The notes under the pieces: model-generated
What the model was told of the DNA's origin: nothing
Database searches by the model: none
What the model saw: only the letters and a program-made list of their open reading frames with translations
Assembly (NCBI GenBank): GCA_035582835.1
Contig: JAYKAV010001887.1
Span: 3,835,622 to 3,899,621 of the forward strand
Origin: Phoebastria nigripes
Taxonomy: Eukaryota > Chordata > Aves > Procellariiformes > Diomedeidae
Length of the DNA: 64,000 nt
Reading direction: 5' to 3'
Position numbers and translations under genes: made by a program
In this document: one piece after another, positions 13,193 to 25,110 of the stretch
How the letters are laid out: every line of letters begins with the position of its first letter
Numbering within the stretch: the stretch's first letter is position 1

Positions 13193-13439
13193 TTTTGCAA
13201 TTTCCATTCACCTATCTTTTGTGAATTTTCATGACATGCTCTGAAGACCAAGGTGGGACCTCAAAGTAGTTACTTGCCCAGGTGAAGTTTGTTTGCATGT
13301 GTGAGTCAAGGCAGTCAGGTTCTCCCGCAGCTGGTGTCTGGAGCCTGTAATGGTCTGTAAATGTTCAGTTTGGCTTTCACTCAGTGTTTTTTTTTTTAGC
13401 ATCTTTCTTCTTTGTTCTTGATGACAAGGGACAGTATCA

Positions 13440-13650
13440 TAAAAATAAAAGCCTCTTATTTTTTAAGAGAATTCATGCAAATGCCGTTTCTATTTATTCT
13501 CAGGCTGATGTCAAAATAATCCTGTGTATGATATTGCATTCATTATCATACATCGAGCTGTGATGGCAAACAGAGGGCTTCACCAAAGGGCAAAAACATA
13601 TCAAACCTCAAAAGTTAATTTTAAAAAAGAGCTAGCCGTACAAAACAATG
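13440..13650. promoter_or_regulatory. Candidate conserved noncoding block with octamer
   Basis: Dense, non-repetitive stretch containing an exact octamer ATGCAAAT at 13475-13482, a TATGATATTGCATTCATTATC-like homeodomain-rich core around 13530-13550, and AT/GC balance unlike the simple sequence on either side. Enhancer-like by texture; conservation untested. Confidence 0.25.
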
Positions 13651-14339
13651 TTTTTTTTCTATTCTCTTTTGTCATTTGCACTTCAAATTCCCTTGGATGG
13701 CCAAGCCCTGGCACAGTAGGTGTAGTAAAAAAACCTCTCCTGATTGAAATGTTTTCAGCTTTTTATCATGGAGTCTTCATGCCTCTTAAATGTCATCTGT
13801 AATCTCTAGTTCCATCTTTGTATCATCTAGCAGTTTTTTGTGGCCTCAAGGCTGCAGCTTGATTGGTCAGAGTTAGTGCTTTCCAACTTGGTAGCACCCC
13901 ATAATGTCTGAGCAATTAGACCAAGCATAAAAATGATATCTTGTACCCTATTACCTGTAGAAGATGATCTATCCTAGTAAATATATCTGGGGAGAAAATC
14001 CTATGAACACTGATATACATTCTCCTCCACCTTCCCATAACCTTGTTGGCAAGTTATACAAATATTTCATCTGCTGAATGCAGACTTGGNTTTAGAAAGT
14101 ATGTATTTCAGCTCTCCATAAATAAAAATAATGGGCCTAATTTTCATCTTTGCTAGAGACCACTTGTATCTATTTGGGGATGGATCCTTAGCTAGTGTGG
14201 GTTGTCACAGCGTCACTGCAACCGGTGGAGTTTGGATGCCTCGCACCTACTGAGGGTTTGTTCCTGGGTGTTTCATGGCCCCGTCGAGTACGTGCGAATT
14301 TACACCGCAGCATTGCACAGGGCCTGAGCCGGAATGAGA

Positions 14340-14640
14340 AACAGGTCTAATTAAGTTTTGTAACTGAAATCATTATTAAGGTCTCTCTCATTTCCACTGT
14401 ACAAATATTCCAGCTGAAAGGATTATATTTACAAGTGCTATTTATAACTAAACTTTTCACTTGATTCACCTGCAAACAGAATGTAAATCATATTTTGCTC
14501 TGCTAAAAGGCAAGGAAAAGGGGAAAGTGTCTCCAAGTAATTTATATTACATTTTGTAGTTAGCAAAAACACAGGTTTATGCAAATATGGATTTGTTGAA
14601 GTCTGTGTATTTTACTTGTAATAGTACTTTATTTCAATCA
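14340..14640. promoter_or_regulatory. Candidate conserved noncoding block with octamer
   Basis: AT-rich, non-repetitive segment with TAATTAAG-, ATTATTAAG- and TTTATAAC-type cores and an exact octamer at 14579-14586. No open frame of note. Candidate enhancer by texture only. Confidence 0.25.
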
Positions 14641-17600
14641 GGCTCTGTTGGGCAGAGGAGAGGGGGGAAAAAAGATCAACTCGCTCCTCCTCTGCAGTGC
14701 AGCTGAGCAACCCCTGGAGNTGCCTGGGCTCTGCAAACCAGGTCGGAGGGTGAACATGTCCCCCGTCAGCGGCTGTTACAGCCAGGCTGTGCTCACAACA
14801 AGCGTTTGCAGCGGTCCTGGGAGGTTAACGGGTACCCAAACCTCTTGTGGTATGAGAAAGGTCTCGGCTCATCTGTAAGGAGGTTGCCTGACATCCAGGG
14901 GATTACCTGTTTCAATCCACTCTGTCGACATGTAAGGGAAGATTAAAGCCCTGCTTTGGGCTGCCTCAGGTAGGGGAAAGCTGTCTGGAACAAGACACTC
15001 AGATATGTAGGGAATCGTTTTTATGCGGAGATGAGATGAAGCTTGTCAAAGCATTGAAAGATGAGGATAGCCAACTCCTTTGGTACCTCGTGGCTCTGCT
15101 ACAGATCAGATTTTCTTGCAATAAATGAGCTCCTAATGTTGCTTAAAGGCTTCTGGGGTTTATTCCTGAAGATGGAAGAAGACTTAAAGACTTAACGTGC
15201 AGAGGGCACTTCTTTACCCCGCTGCCTTGGGAAGCCGATACCCAGGAGGTGACACCTCAGCTATGAAAATAGGATGCTGTGCAAGAGTTGGTGGGTAATT
15301 TCATGTTGCTAGTGGTGCAGCCCATCTCCCCGCCGTAGTTCAGCTGCACTCCTAAGTCATGTCAGGGTGGATGTTACATTCCTATACAGGCACCAACTTA
15401 TTTGCATTGTGAACCTTTCTGTAGCTGCTATGGGAATATAAATTAATTGATGTGAATGGTAAGGATGAAATAACCTAGAAATTATACTCCTGATGTTAGC
15501 TAGTCCTGAACAGACATGAATTCATGTTCATGCTTGCACATAAACAGCCAAATAAGACTTTTTTTTTTTAGCTTGGTTTCTTATTCCCTTTTGTCACCTA
15601 GAAGTTCAAGGCGCTTGTGTGCTTTTTTTTGTTTGTTTGTTTTTTTTAAGCAGCTGACTTAAACTATCATTTATGGGAAGAGGATCTTTCAGGAGCACTC
15701 CTGAATTTGCTACAGAACCAAATTCTGTAGCCTTAATTTGCAAACCTAAGTTCTGATTTACATTTGATTAATAATCCAAAATTTTCATCTTGCTGTTCAC
15801 TGAGTTTCAGTAGTTGCAGGCTACCACGAGCCCTCCTGTCGAAGGCTGAAAGAGCCAGCTGCAGGCTCACGCTGATGAGATGGCTTTGAGCCACATGAGG
15901 AAAGACGGCATTGCCAACGGCGGTAGCTGATGAAGCTTTTCNGTTTCTGGTGACACTAACACCAGTGGAGCTGAAAAGGTGGGAGCAAAGGGCGGTCCCT
16001 TATCCTCCCACAAAATGACAGTGTTTCAGAAAATTGCAGTGATGTCTGAATGGCCAGGTAGGCTGGTGTGCAGCTGTCTCTGTCCCTGCTGTTGTGTTTC
16101 CTGAAAAGAAGAGACCCATCTTCTAATCCGAGGGTACAGGCTCTGCATTGAAGACGAGGGAGCCTGCCTTCCTCAGGTGCAACTCCACGCGCTGGGGTTA
16201 GTGTGCTCAGGCTTTGGTATTTTCTAGTGCATCATGCAACAACCTGGAAGCGTGGCCTCTGCAAAAGAGCTGTGCAATGCAGTCGATGAGTAAAACAGGG
16301 CATGGGGAAGGCTCGGACTCGAGCAGCGGCCAGGATGATGTGTTTGTGGGAGTGGGAGCCTCGGGCTCCATCCCCATATGTCTCCCATTTGAGCGGTGCT
16401 GGAACGGCTGGTGTTTGCTGCTGTGCAAGAGAAAACATGCACAGATGTTAGTTTTGGATAAACTTTTCCTGAATTCCACCTGTTTCTATCTGACACCAGC
16501 TAAACGGGGAGAGAAAAATCAAACTCTCAAACCAATGCATTTCGGAGGCTTGGCTCCCTCTGGGCTGTGTTGCTTTTCCAGTTGCATCGCTCATTCCCAA
16601 TTCCTCGGGCTGCCTGCTGGCCACTTGTTTTATCAGCGCTTCAGTTTCTTCTGCGCAGCAAGGACTGGTGAAGGAAATCAGTGCATCGGGGAGGAAGATG
16701 CAACACTCCTATGCCACCGTCTGTCCGTGAATTAGGTTGTTTTCCCCCTTTCAAACGCGCTTTGTGAGAGTGTTTACTAAGGCGATTAAGCTGAAAAGAA
16801 ATGGAGACAGATTCTGATTTATGCACTGATGCAGATTGGGAGTAATTCAGTACCGAGTTATGGTGTTCAGTTACAAACAGATCAGTGGGATCCAAGCCCA
16901 CAGGGAGTTTGTGACTTGAACAAGTGTAACCGCCGTTAAACATAGAAAATGTGCATTCTTGGCCTCCGGAGGCACTTCTGCTCTGCACCCAGTTAAGAAA
17001 ATGAAGCTTAAAATAACTAGTGAATTGTGAGCAAATGTTGATGCCGTGTTTCCTTATGGGTACTTAGTATTTTCTGCCCAGTATTAAGTGGGTTATTAGC
17101 ACAGGCTACAATGTTGTGGGTGGTTTAAGCCGCTCAAGATGCTGCAGCTGGCAGAAGGGGTGTTTCTGGTCTACCCTTGGCTGTAGCGAGTGTTTCCTCT
17201 TGGAGCGAGGCGGAGGATCCCATCCAAAAATGTTCCTAAAAAATTGGAAGAAAGGAAACAAAAGGAAATGTTTCCAGTTGGATCCATGAGCTTGAGCCTT
17301 TCCACGGGCATGTGGTCGATAGAGCTGACACAACGAAGGGAGCATGGCTTTATTCAAAATTTAATTTTATACATAAGCTATAAAAGCATATTGTGTTCAG
17401 TTTAAATTACATCCCTTTTTAACTGTATTTTTGCTATACTTTAGGTATTTATCCTTTGGTTATCCCAGTTAATTGAGAACTGACTCTTCAATTTACAACT
17501 GAAAATGAAATATTTTCATTACCGTGGTGATTAGGAGCTCCAGCCAAGGGTTAGACTCTGCTTGTGCTAGATACTGTACAACCATAGCTCAAAAAGATGA

Positions 17601-20099
17601 TACCTGCCTTAAATACCTCATAATCCAATAGGAAGACAAAGAAAATATATGTATCTAATTACAAGGGAAGGGTCTGATGAGCGGCGGCCTGAGAAGGCAA
17701 TAACCAAGTGACGGCTCGCGCGGGGCTCTCATCAAACCCTTCCCTATGGGGGGGACGTGAGTCACGCTGCCAGTTCTGCCTGAGCAGATCTCCAAAATTA
17801 GGAAAATTTAAAGGCCATCTGCTGGTAGATTAGGTAAATAAAAATATAACGTAATTGAATTGGGTGCTCATTTCCACCTTCTGGGTTATAAATGATAGGG
17901 AAAAGGTCACATTTCTTCAGGCTGTCTGAAGTTGAGTGGATTTACTGTCTCAGTTTTTCATAACCCCCGATTTAAGATGTAATATCAATTGCATTGTTAT
18001 CTTTTTTTTTTTTAGCTGTGGAAAATCTCTCTGGCAATGCTGCGTGCGGCACAGTGCCGTCGATGCTGGCTGGACCCGTGCCAAAGGGCTGTGTGTTTAT
18101 ATCTCTCCCGCCTGTGTTTAGAAACAAGTAGGTTTTTAAATGACAGGACAAATCAGTTGGGCTGGAAGCTTCCAGCTCAAGTAATTACAGTTCTGTAATC
18201 TCCTGCTTCAAAATTTGGTGTTGCAGATAGCAGCCTCCAGGCACTACGGGAATAGCAGGAGCTAAGCTAGCACAGCTGGATCCCGACNGGAGAGATGCTA
18301 TGGCACCTCTGCAGCGGGGGGAGTGGGACGGGAGGGAAGGGGAAGGGCAAACGGAGGGGAAACGNGGGGAGGAGGTCCCAGGTAGGAGGTGTGCCAGGCT
18401 AAGCAACCAGAGGATGAGATGCAAGCATAACACAACAGTGACTAGCGTTATTTTGACTTTCCTTCAGTTAATTGCAAAGCCCTGGAAATGTATGGTGTGA
18501 CTGAGGCAGAGATGAGGGATGCATTAAATTATTTTCAAATGTGAGAGATCAAATCTTGGAATCTTTGTATCTATTATCAGTGACACCAAAAGGATACCTG
18601 GCTTAAGAAAATGCAAGTCAGAGGAACACCATTGATGATTAAAANATAAGCATTCAGTTTAGAGAAAGAATCGGATTTGGAAAGTGGCATAACTGCTCAC
18701 AAGCTGGTGTCTGTATTTTAAGATGGAGCAGTTCAGCAGCCAAGACAGTATCCCAAGGAGGAGAGGGAAAACAAAGGATGCTAAGGATGCACCTTTAGTT
18801 CTTAAAGTAATTTCTTCAGAGCTTTTATCTAGAAGCATTTATTTTGTTTTTTATGTTTGAAATAATAACACTACATTTTTACAGAGTATTTGATTTTAAT
18901 TACAGGAAATAAGACCTCAGTGTGAAACTACACTGCTTTTTAAAACTTTCAAATTGATTTATCGTAGGTACACGTTTTCTCTAAGTACAGGCTTCCTTCC
19001 CTCTAAACACTTCTCTTTCACATACACACCCATGCCTCTCCTCCATCCTACCTCCTGCTCACTGCACAGGTTCCCCCCGACTAGAAGTGAAACACGATTT
19101 ATTTTCACCCCAACAGGATGGGTTTCATTACAGCCCCATTATGCAGTGACACCACACGTGCCCAGCTGGAATTCCCACTGTTTAATTTCTGATATTTTAA
19201 AAAGCGTCCAAACAATTTTAGGCCAGCTTTCTTTAGACACAGCCTNCCGCAATGTATAGCTATGCAAATGTCTTTTAAAAGGTCCAAACTGTTAAAGGGC
19301 ACAGGGATAAGAGAAGGGCTGCTGTGTGGTGCAACTGGTAAGAAACCAGAGGAGGAGACATATTCTAAACTAAAACGTGAAGGGTACCACACTGAAGATG
19401 ACAGACTGGGCACACAAGTGTTATTTAGGCAGTCAGGAGCCAGATGTTAAATCCTAACACAGCAAAGCTCAATTTNCCCCCTGTTCTCAGCCTCAGATTT
19501 GCAGGGGTGCCATAGGATCTCTCNGGACAGGATCTGGCAGCCCCAAGGTAGGCAAAGTGGAGAAGCTACTGAAGAGTTTAATAAAGTAGAATGAAAACAA
19601 GCAATATGGGGTGTGGGCACACAAACATGTAATTGAGGGGGGGAAAAATGAGCTCCCCAGGCCCTGTAATGCAGATATTAAACGTCCCATTTCTCTTCAG
19701 CCTGTTTTTTAACTTCTTGTCAATCTCTGGCAATAGCAATGTTCAGCCCGTGNCTGCAGAGGCAAGAGGAACCCCATGCCATGAAGCTTAGAGGGGTTGG
19801 AGCATTGAAGGGTTTTGGGGCAAAGCTGGTGTTTCTGAGCTCGTCTCGATGGTGGGACATACATGTGCCAGCTTGAACGCGGTGGGATCTTTTTGGGTGC
19901 CCAAAGTACCCTGCTTGGGCCAGTGCAAACGTGCTTCTGGGCTGGGTGAAGCAAAGCCGAGGCTTTTCCTGGTGCACTGAAACAAATCCNTGCGAATCGA
20001 GTCTGTGTTCAAGGAAACAAAGCCCGTGAAGATAAATAGGGCTAATCCCACCGCAGCCTGCAAACAAACACCACTGTTCAAACCCCAGACAGATAACAC
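14641..20099. other. Gene-free DNA with GC-rich patches
   Basis: No gene recognised. A GC-richer patch at 16207-16735 is open on both strands (173 codons plus, several about 90 codons minus) with no domain match. A CpG cluster of at least six CpGs lies at about 17680-17725. A (GTTT)n tract is at 15623, and octamers occur at 15410-15417 (as ATTTGCAT) and 19262-19269. Otherwise nothing seen. Confidence 0.75.
15623..15647 (+). repeat. T-rich (GTTT)n tract
   Basis: T8 followed by GTTT units and a further T run. Confidence 0.95.
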
Positions 20100-20250
20100 A
20101 AACAACCCTGGGAAAGCAGTTTGGAGAGTGTCAAATCACATGACAAAGCCAATATATTGCTCTGTGACTTCCAATTAGAGACTTGCTGCTGTATAATTAA
20201 GTTTCTGATGACACTGTATTTAAAGTCATGTCAGTGCTTTCATTTATAAA
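20100..20250. promoter_or_regulatory. Candidate conserved noncoding block
   Basis: Non-repetitive sequence with CAATTAGAG, TATAATTAAG, TCACATGAC and TTTATAAATA cores closely packed between ordinary flanks. Enhancer-like by texture; no coding potential. Confidence 0.25.
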
Positions 20251-21030
20251 TACTGCTCCGCAGGTGTCTGGGCTCCCAACAGGAATCTGGCTTTCAGGAT
20301 CTAATCCTAGAAGTGATTTTTATTTTTCTCATTTCAATTTTGGGTGGAAAAAAAATCCCCCTGAGCAGTTAAGTTACACAGGAGGGAAAAGAATTAAGTA
20401 TTTTCAGTATGGTTTAGTTCTGCTTGAGGTCCCAGCTGTGGATATGTATGGTTTTTTATTGGCATAGGGGTGTGTGTACCCATGTTTGCACATTTCTGTA
20501 AATTAGCAGTAATCAGACCTGGAGCCTGTGCTCTCTGGTGTATTTTATACTTTACATAAATTGCAAAGGACATTAGTTCACTTTTTTTTTTCTTCTTTAT
20601 TTATACTCCTTCCTTCGTAAGATTCATGCACGGAGAACAAAATGTTCTTGCTTTTCCTGCACAGTTTGTGGGTTCCCATAGTCTTNGTGGGAGCAGGGCT
20701 CGGGTGGTGTTTGGTACCTGCTGGTGCGGGCAGGCTGTGTGCCTCTCGGATGTGTTTATTTGCACAGTCATGGTCAGGATCTGATGGGCTAAGAGTCAGG
20801 GCTGGCATGTGTCTGGCTGCCCCACAGTGTGACGGAGGTAGTATGTGATATTAAATCTCCTCTTATGTCTCAGCATATAAAGCAGCGAGTCGAGGGGGTT
20901 GGGAAGCAGCCCCCCCCAGACAGTAGTTCATACCCTCATCTTCTAATGTGCCCAGAGCTGAGAAAATCCTAACCTAAGCCAGCAGCCAGTCCCAGCCAGA
21001 ATGACCATGCCTGTGCTCTCATTTTAACTT

Positions 21031-21070
21031 GTTTGTTTGTTTGTTTGTTTTTTCTTTTTTTTAAAAAAAA
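21031..21070 (+). repeat. (GTTT)5 plus T-run/A-run
   Basis: Five GTTT units, then T runs passing into an A8 run at about 21063-21070. Simple sequence. Confidence 0.96.
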
Positions 21071-22405
21071 CACAAGGCAATAGAAAGATGAGCATCACCT
21101 TTGGACTCTGTTTTGCTCTGAACACCAGAGCAGACACAGCAGACTGAGTTTTTCACCCCCCTTTGCATGCATGCAAGCATCATCACACGGGAGTGATGGA
21201 CACTGCCTGGAGCAGGGGATGAGGATGGCCGGGGCTGTGCCCCTCTGCCAGCCTGGGCTGGGGACCAGGCTCTCGCCTGGGCTTTCCCCTCCTGGGCAAA
21301 CACAGCTCGCAGCATGGTGAGAGGTGTCGAATGCCAGTGGCTGCTCCTTTGCAAAGGTTGCATCCNCCAAACCTGGCACAATCATCAGGCTCCTTGGCTC
21401 GGCAAAGGCTCTGCAGGCGTGGGAGGTGGTGGTGTGGCGTGGACAAGTCTGTCCCTCCTCCACCTCCTCCTGGGCAGTCACTGCGCGTGGCAGGGAAAAC
21501 AGTCTAATGAGTTGATTTTCTTTTGAATATCTTAAAAACACACTCAAGCTGTTGGACATTACGTTTGGAGCCAGATGCGGATGCCCTCTGGTCCTTTTGA
21601 TTACTAGTTTTTCCTGTACTGGTTGAAATTATGTGGAGCCCTGAGGGATGGGGAGTCTGCAGAGTCCTTTGGGGTGAGGAGGGCTGTCGGTGCCTTTCTA
21701 CTGGAGGGATGGTGGATGCGGGTGCTCCTTCGTTCCAAAAGGCGTTTGCTCTATCAAGTTCAACAGACATAAATAATGATACCCACAGAGCTGCAAAACC
21801 GTGTGTGTGCACTTCCTGAGGACCAAACCATTTGATTCGATCTCGCTTAAAGGTCTGAAATTTCCGAATGGATAACTGAATTCCCGAGTCCATTAAGCAA
21901 GGCAATTTACAGTGTTCTCAAGCTTTGCCCATGGAAACACATTAACGCGGTTTCCCATTCAGCTTGTCGAAAAGCCATTATTCTAAATACAAAAAGGGGA
22001 AGAAAAATAATTTCGCTTTTTCAAAGTTTATTTGTTGTTTTTGTACCAGCACAGTGGTGTGGAGTGGTGCTGTGTGAAGCCTTTGACGATATTGGAGGGA
22101 AGTGGGGAGGAAGGCCATGTTCCCACGTTAGGAGTGCTCTCATGAGCCTGGATCTACCCAGGTAGCACCTGCTGCTGCCATGGCAATCTGCATTTTTCTG
22201 TTTTAGACATGACCTAGCAAATGAAGAATGAAGGCAGTCCTTGGAGCGGATCAGAACGATGTATCTTGGCATACCTGACCACTCCTGAAATCACCAAAAT
22301 GTACATGAGGAGAGATGGTAAATTGTCCCTGATGCCACCTCTGATAACATAGCACCTCCNAAGAGATCTTTGAGATGGTTGATCGCTTGTGATAAGATCA
22401 GTTGT

Positions 22406-22439
22406 GTTTTGGGGGTTTGGTTTTGTTTGGTTTTTTTTT
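22406..22439 (+). repeat. G/T-only low-complexity tract
   Basis: Thirty-four bases using only G and T, including G5 and TTTGG units. Same style as the tracts at 51791 and 61585 and the complement of that at 30096. Confidence 0.93.
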
Positions 22440-22699
22440 CCTCCTTGATATTCTGTCTCCCTCTTTACACTGAAGGAGTATATTTCTCCTTTAGGTGTGA
22501 GAAGAGGGATGGATTTGAGGGAAATGGGTGATGTGAAAAGAAGTTTCTTGGCTGGGGTGGGGAGTACTTTGTCTCCCTGAGTCTCTGCTTCCCCGCTGTA
22601 AGTCAAACCGCTGCTCATGACACCTAGTTTTTTGCTTGTGGCTTTGGCTCTCAATGGCATCTGTGGACAAAGCACTGGTACTGGATAGCTCTAGGTTTG

Positions 22700-22870
22700 T
22701 AATTTGTTTTCTGCAGGTATTGGCTAGTGACTTTTTAATTCTAATTTTGAAGAGAAGTGGAATTTATCAGTAGTTAATACACTTTGTCTCAGAGAGGCAG
22801 CCCATGTAATCTCGCTGTTCAATTTAATGCATTAACGCTATTATCCTTTCTGTCAGGGTGATGCTGCCGA
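22700..22870. promoter_or_regulatory. Candidate conserved noncoding block
   Basis: Contains TTCAATTTAATGCATTAACG, an uninterrupted homeodomain-type cluster, followed by a GC-balanced stretch with no repeats. Candidate enhancer by texture only. Confidence 0.25.
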
Positions 22871-24600
22871 AGGCAGGGACAGTTGTGGAAAGGGATACCA
22901 AAGTAAACAGTACACATTGTTCAAGTAGATGGGTAACTTTAGCCTTACGCTGCTCCCTTATGTTTCCAGCAGAAAACACTTTCAGCACATCAATATTGGG
23001 AATTAGCAGCAAATCTTGCTTATCTGTCATATGCTAGCTAAGTAAACACCATGTATTATCTCGGGCCACCTATGAAAAACTCACCTGAAGATGACAAAAT
23101 GGGTAGGACCTTTTACCTTTTAGTGGTGACAATATCTCCAGGAAGATCTACATTAAGTCAGTGTTGTAGAAAAATAGCTAAGTCAGGCACTAAAGGGTCT
23201 TCTTTAGATGGAGTTAATTGCTGCTCATCTCTGAATTCCTTGCGCTGGTCTGTCTTTTGCATTTTTAATTATTAGTAACTAATATGCCTTNATATCAGGG
23301 GGGAAATATAGGTTTGCCTGAGTAACTGTGTTCCCTTATTGACTTAGGAGGATGCTTCCCAGCTCCCTTTGATAGGCGTTCACATCTTGCTGGTAGAAAG
23401 TTATGCTTTCTGTTGACTTCAATGGTCAATTTTTTTTTCAGTTTGTTGCTTTTTCAGTCAGATTGCAATAATCCATCTGGTTATTTTTGCTTTACTTAAT
23501 AGTCTCTAGAAACTTGCTCTACCTGGCAGGTGCAGCTGAAGCCTTATGGGTGGTCGACAAGAGGGTGGTCTCACAGCCTTCAGCAAAAATGGTCTTATAG
23601 AAATATATTTTAAATACCAGCTTCAGGTAAAGTAACTTTCTATTGACTTTCCTGCCTATGGCACAGGATCAAGAAGTNGTAGTTTGTTTTGCTTTTATGT
23701 TCTAATTGCTATCTGCTAGTTGAAATTTTGGCACAGTTTATTTGAACAAGATGACGTGCACAAGGGTAGGAAAGAAAGGAGAATACAGATAGGAAGTTGC
23801 TGCAAGAAGAGATGCGTTTGCAGGAGAAAGTCACTTCAAGCCTATTTAGAGGGATGACAGTTGAAAGGTGACATACTCATACAGATACAGGAAGAAATGG
23901 TCTTTAGACGGTAAGTGGGCACTCTTTATTATTACTACTTCTGTCAATACAGGTGAAAGAAAAACTTTCTTTAAAGATATTTCAACAGCACACAAGTAAC
24001 TGGAGCTCAGTACTAGGAGGCAAAGTCGTAGCCAAATGCTTGAGAACACTTAGGCAGGACAGATTGGGCAGGAAAGAAAATTGGAAAACAGCAGAAAGGA
24101 GAACTTCAGAAGATCTGGAGATGCTAATAGATTGTCTTTGTGAAAGACGCAGCATAGAAACAAGCTAGTTACTTCAAACCAGAACAGTGACGAGAAAAAT
24201 GCCCAGACNAGGTATTTCATTGTGACTAGTAAGCAGTCGGTGTGTGGGCACGTGTGTGCTCATGCTCATCTATGTATGTGTGATCCTCGTGCTGATAGGC
24301 ACAATTTGAGCAGAAGTACCTGGATGCATGGTTTTTCCTTGTTCTTTCATTCTTTCTTTCATGCTTTTTTGACTCTTAAAAAAAAAAATATGGCTTTTTA
24401 GAAAGGTGGAAAATGGAGGTCCTTCATGTTCTTCACCTCGCCTTGAGGTNCTCTCTCAGAATAATCAATGTGGTGCTTCAGGCTTAATCTGGATTTTAGT
24501 GGACTCTCACACCTGGTAGGATTGTCCATTTTTACTCATCAGTGAAGGGGNAGAAGTGATGCAGTATGAAAAGCTCTTGCTCCCTCACTGTACCCTAACT
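22871..24600. other. Gene-free DNA
   Basis: No gene, interspersed repeat or RNA gene recognised. Two short GT-rich stretches around 24235-24290 and a few single-base N calls are the only notable features. Confidence 0.75.
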
Positions 24601-24609
24601 GAAGTTACC

Positions 24610-24790
24610 TCACTGTTCGGAAGCTTCATTGGAGTCCCTCTTCGGAGCTGTCCGAATTTCCCCCGGCTTCCTGGTGAGATTTAGAGTGTGTGTGCCTCTC
24701 GCAAGGCGCATGATTCATCATGGGCTTAATGGTGCTTTGAGGCTTGCAATGCAAGGTGAGCCTTGCAAGATCACTCTCTCCGGAGGTCAC
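24610..24790. promoter_or_regulatory. Palindrome-rich candidate regulatory patch
   Basis: Contains the dyad TTCGGAGCTGTCCGAA (24641-24656), the 13-bp palindrome CTTGCAATGCAAG (24743-24755) and CTTGCAAG (24762-24769). The TTGCAAT cores resemble C/EBP half-sites. GGAGCTGTCC at 24644 matches one half of an RE1 (REST) site, but the other half is absent. Non-repetitive and CpG-containing. Regulatory role is inference. Confidence 0.25.
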
Positions 24791-24879
24791 AGTTTGAAGG
24801 TCTGGCAAGCTCCTTGCTGTACCGTGCTTTAAATAAAGCAGGATGTTATTTCCTAGATTATCTTGTAAGACTTACCACC

Positions 24880-25110
24880 GGGTTGCGGAGTTTGTCCATT
24901 GCTGAACCGCTGCAGCATGCTATAACTAGAGTGATATGAAGGCTTTACGATTCCAGCTGATGATTCACAGCAGATCATTTGGTATTTAGGACTCTGTTCA
25001 TTAATAAGTTATGCTCCATTTACCTTGTTTTCTGTGGAATTTATGAGTCAAAAGTGCAGAGTGCACCAAAAATGATCCATTCATCAAATTCCTCTTCTCT
25101 CTGTGTAATT
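24880..25110. promoter_or_regulatory. Candidate conserved noncoding block
   Basis: Non-repetitive sequence with CAGCTG E-box, TTCATTAATAAG and GTGTAATTGG cores and no simple repeats. Adjacent to the palindrome-rich patch, so the two may be one element. Texture-based inference. Confidence 0.22.

Larger units (their letters stand above)
20251..22699. other. Gene-free DNA
   Basis: No gene recognised. Includes the (GTTT)5 tract at 21031, a GC-rich patch at 21180-21480 open in several frames on both strands, and a G/T-only tract at 22406-22439. Minus-strand open frames of about 153 codons (21095-21559, 22214-22675) show no family features. Confidence 0.75.

Noticed and set aside
16214..16735. 173-codon plus-strand open frame
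   Set aside because: Overlaps several minus-strand frames in a GC-rich patch, with no family resemblance and no splice or promoter context.
24644..24653. GGAGCTGTCC, right half of an RE1 (REST) site
   Set aside because: The left half is absent.
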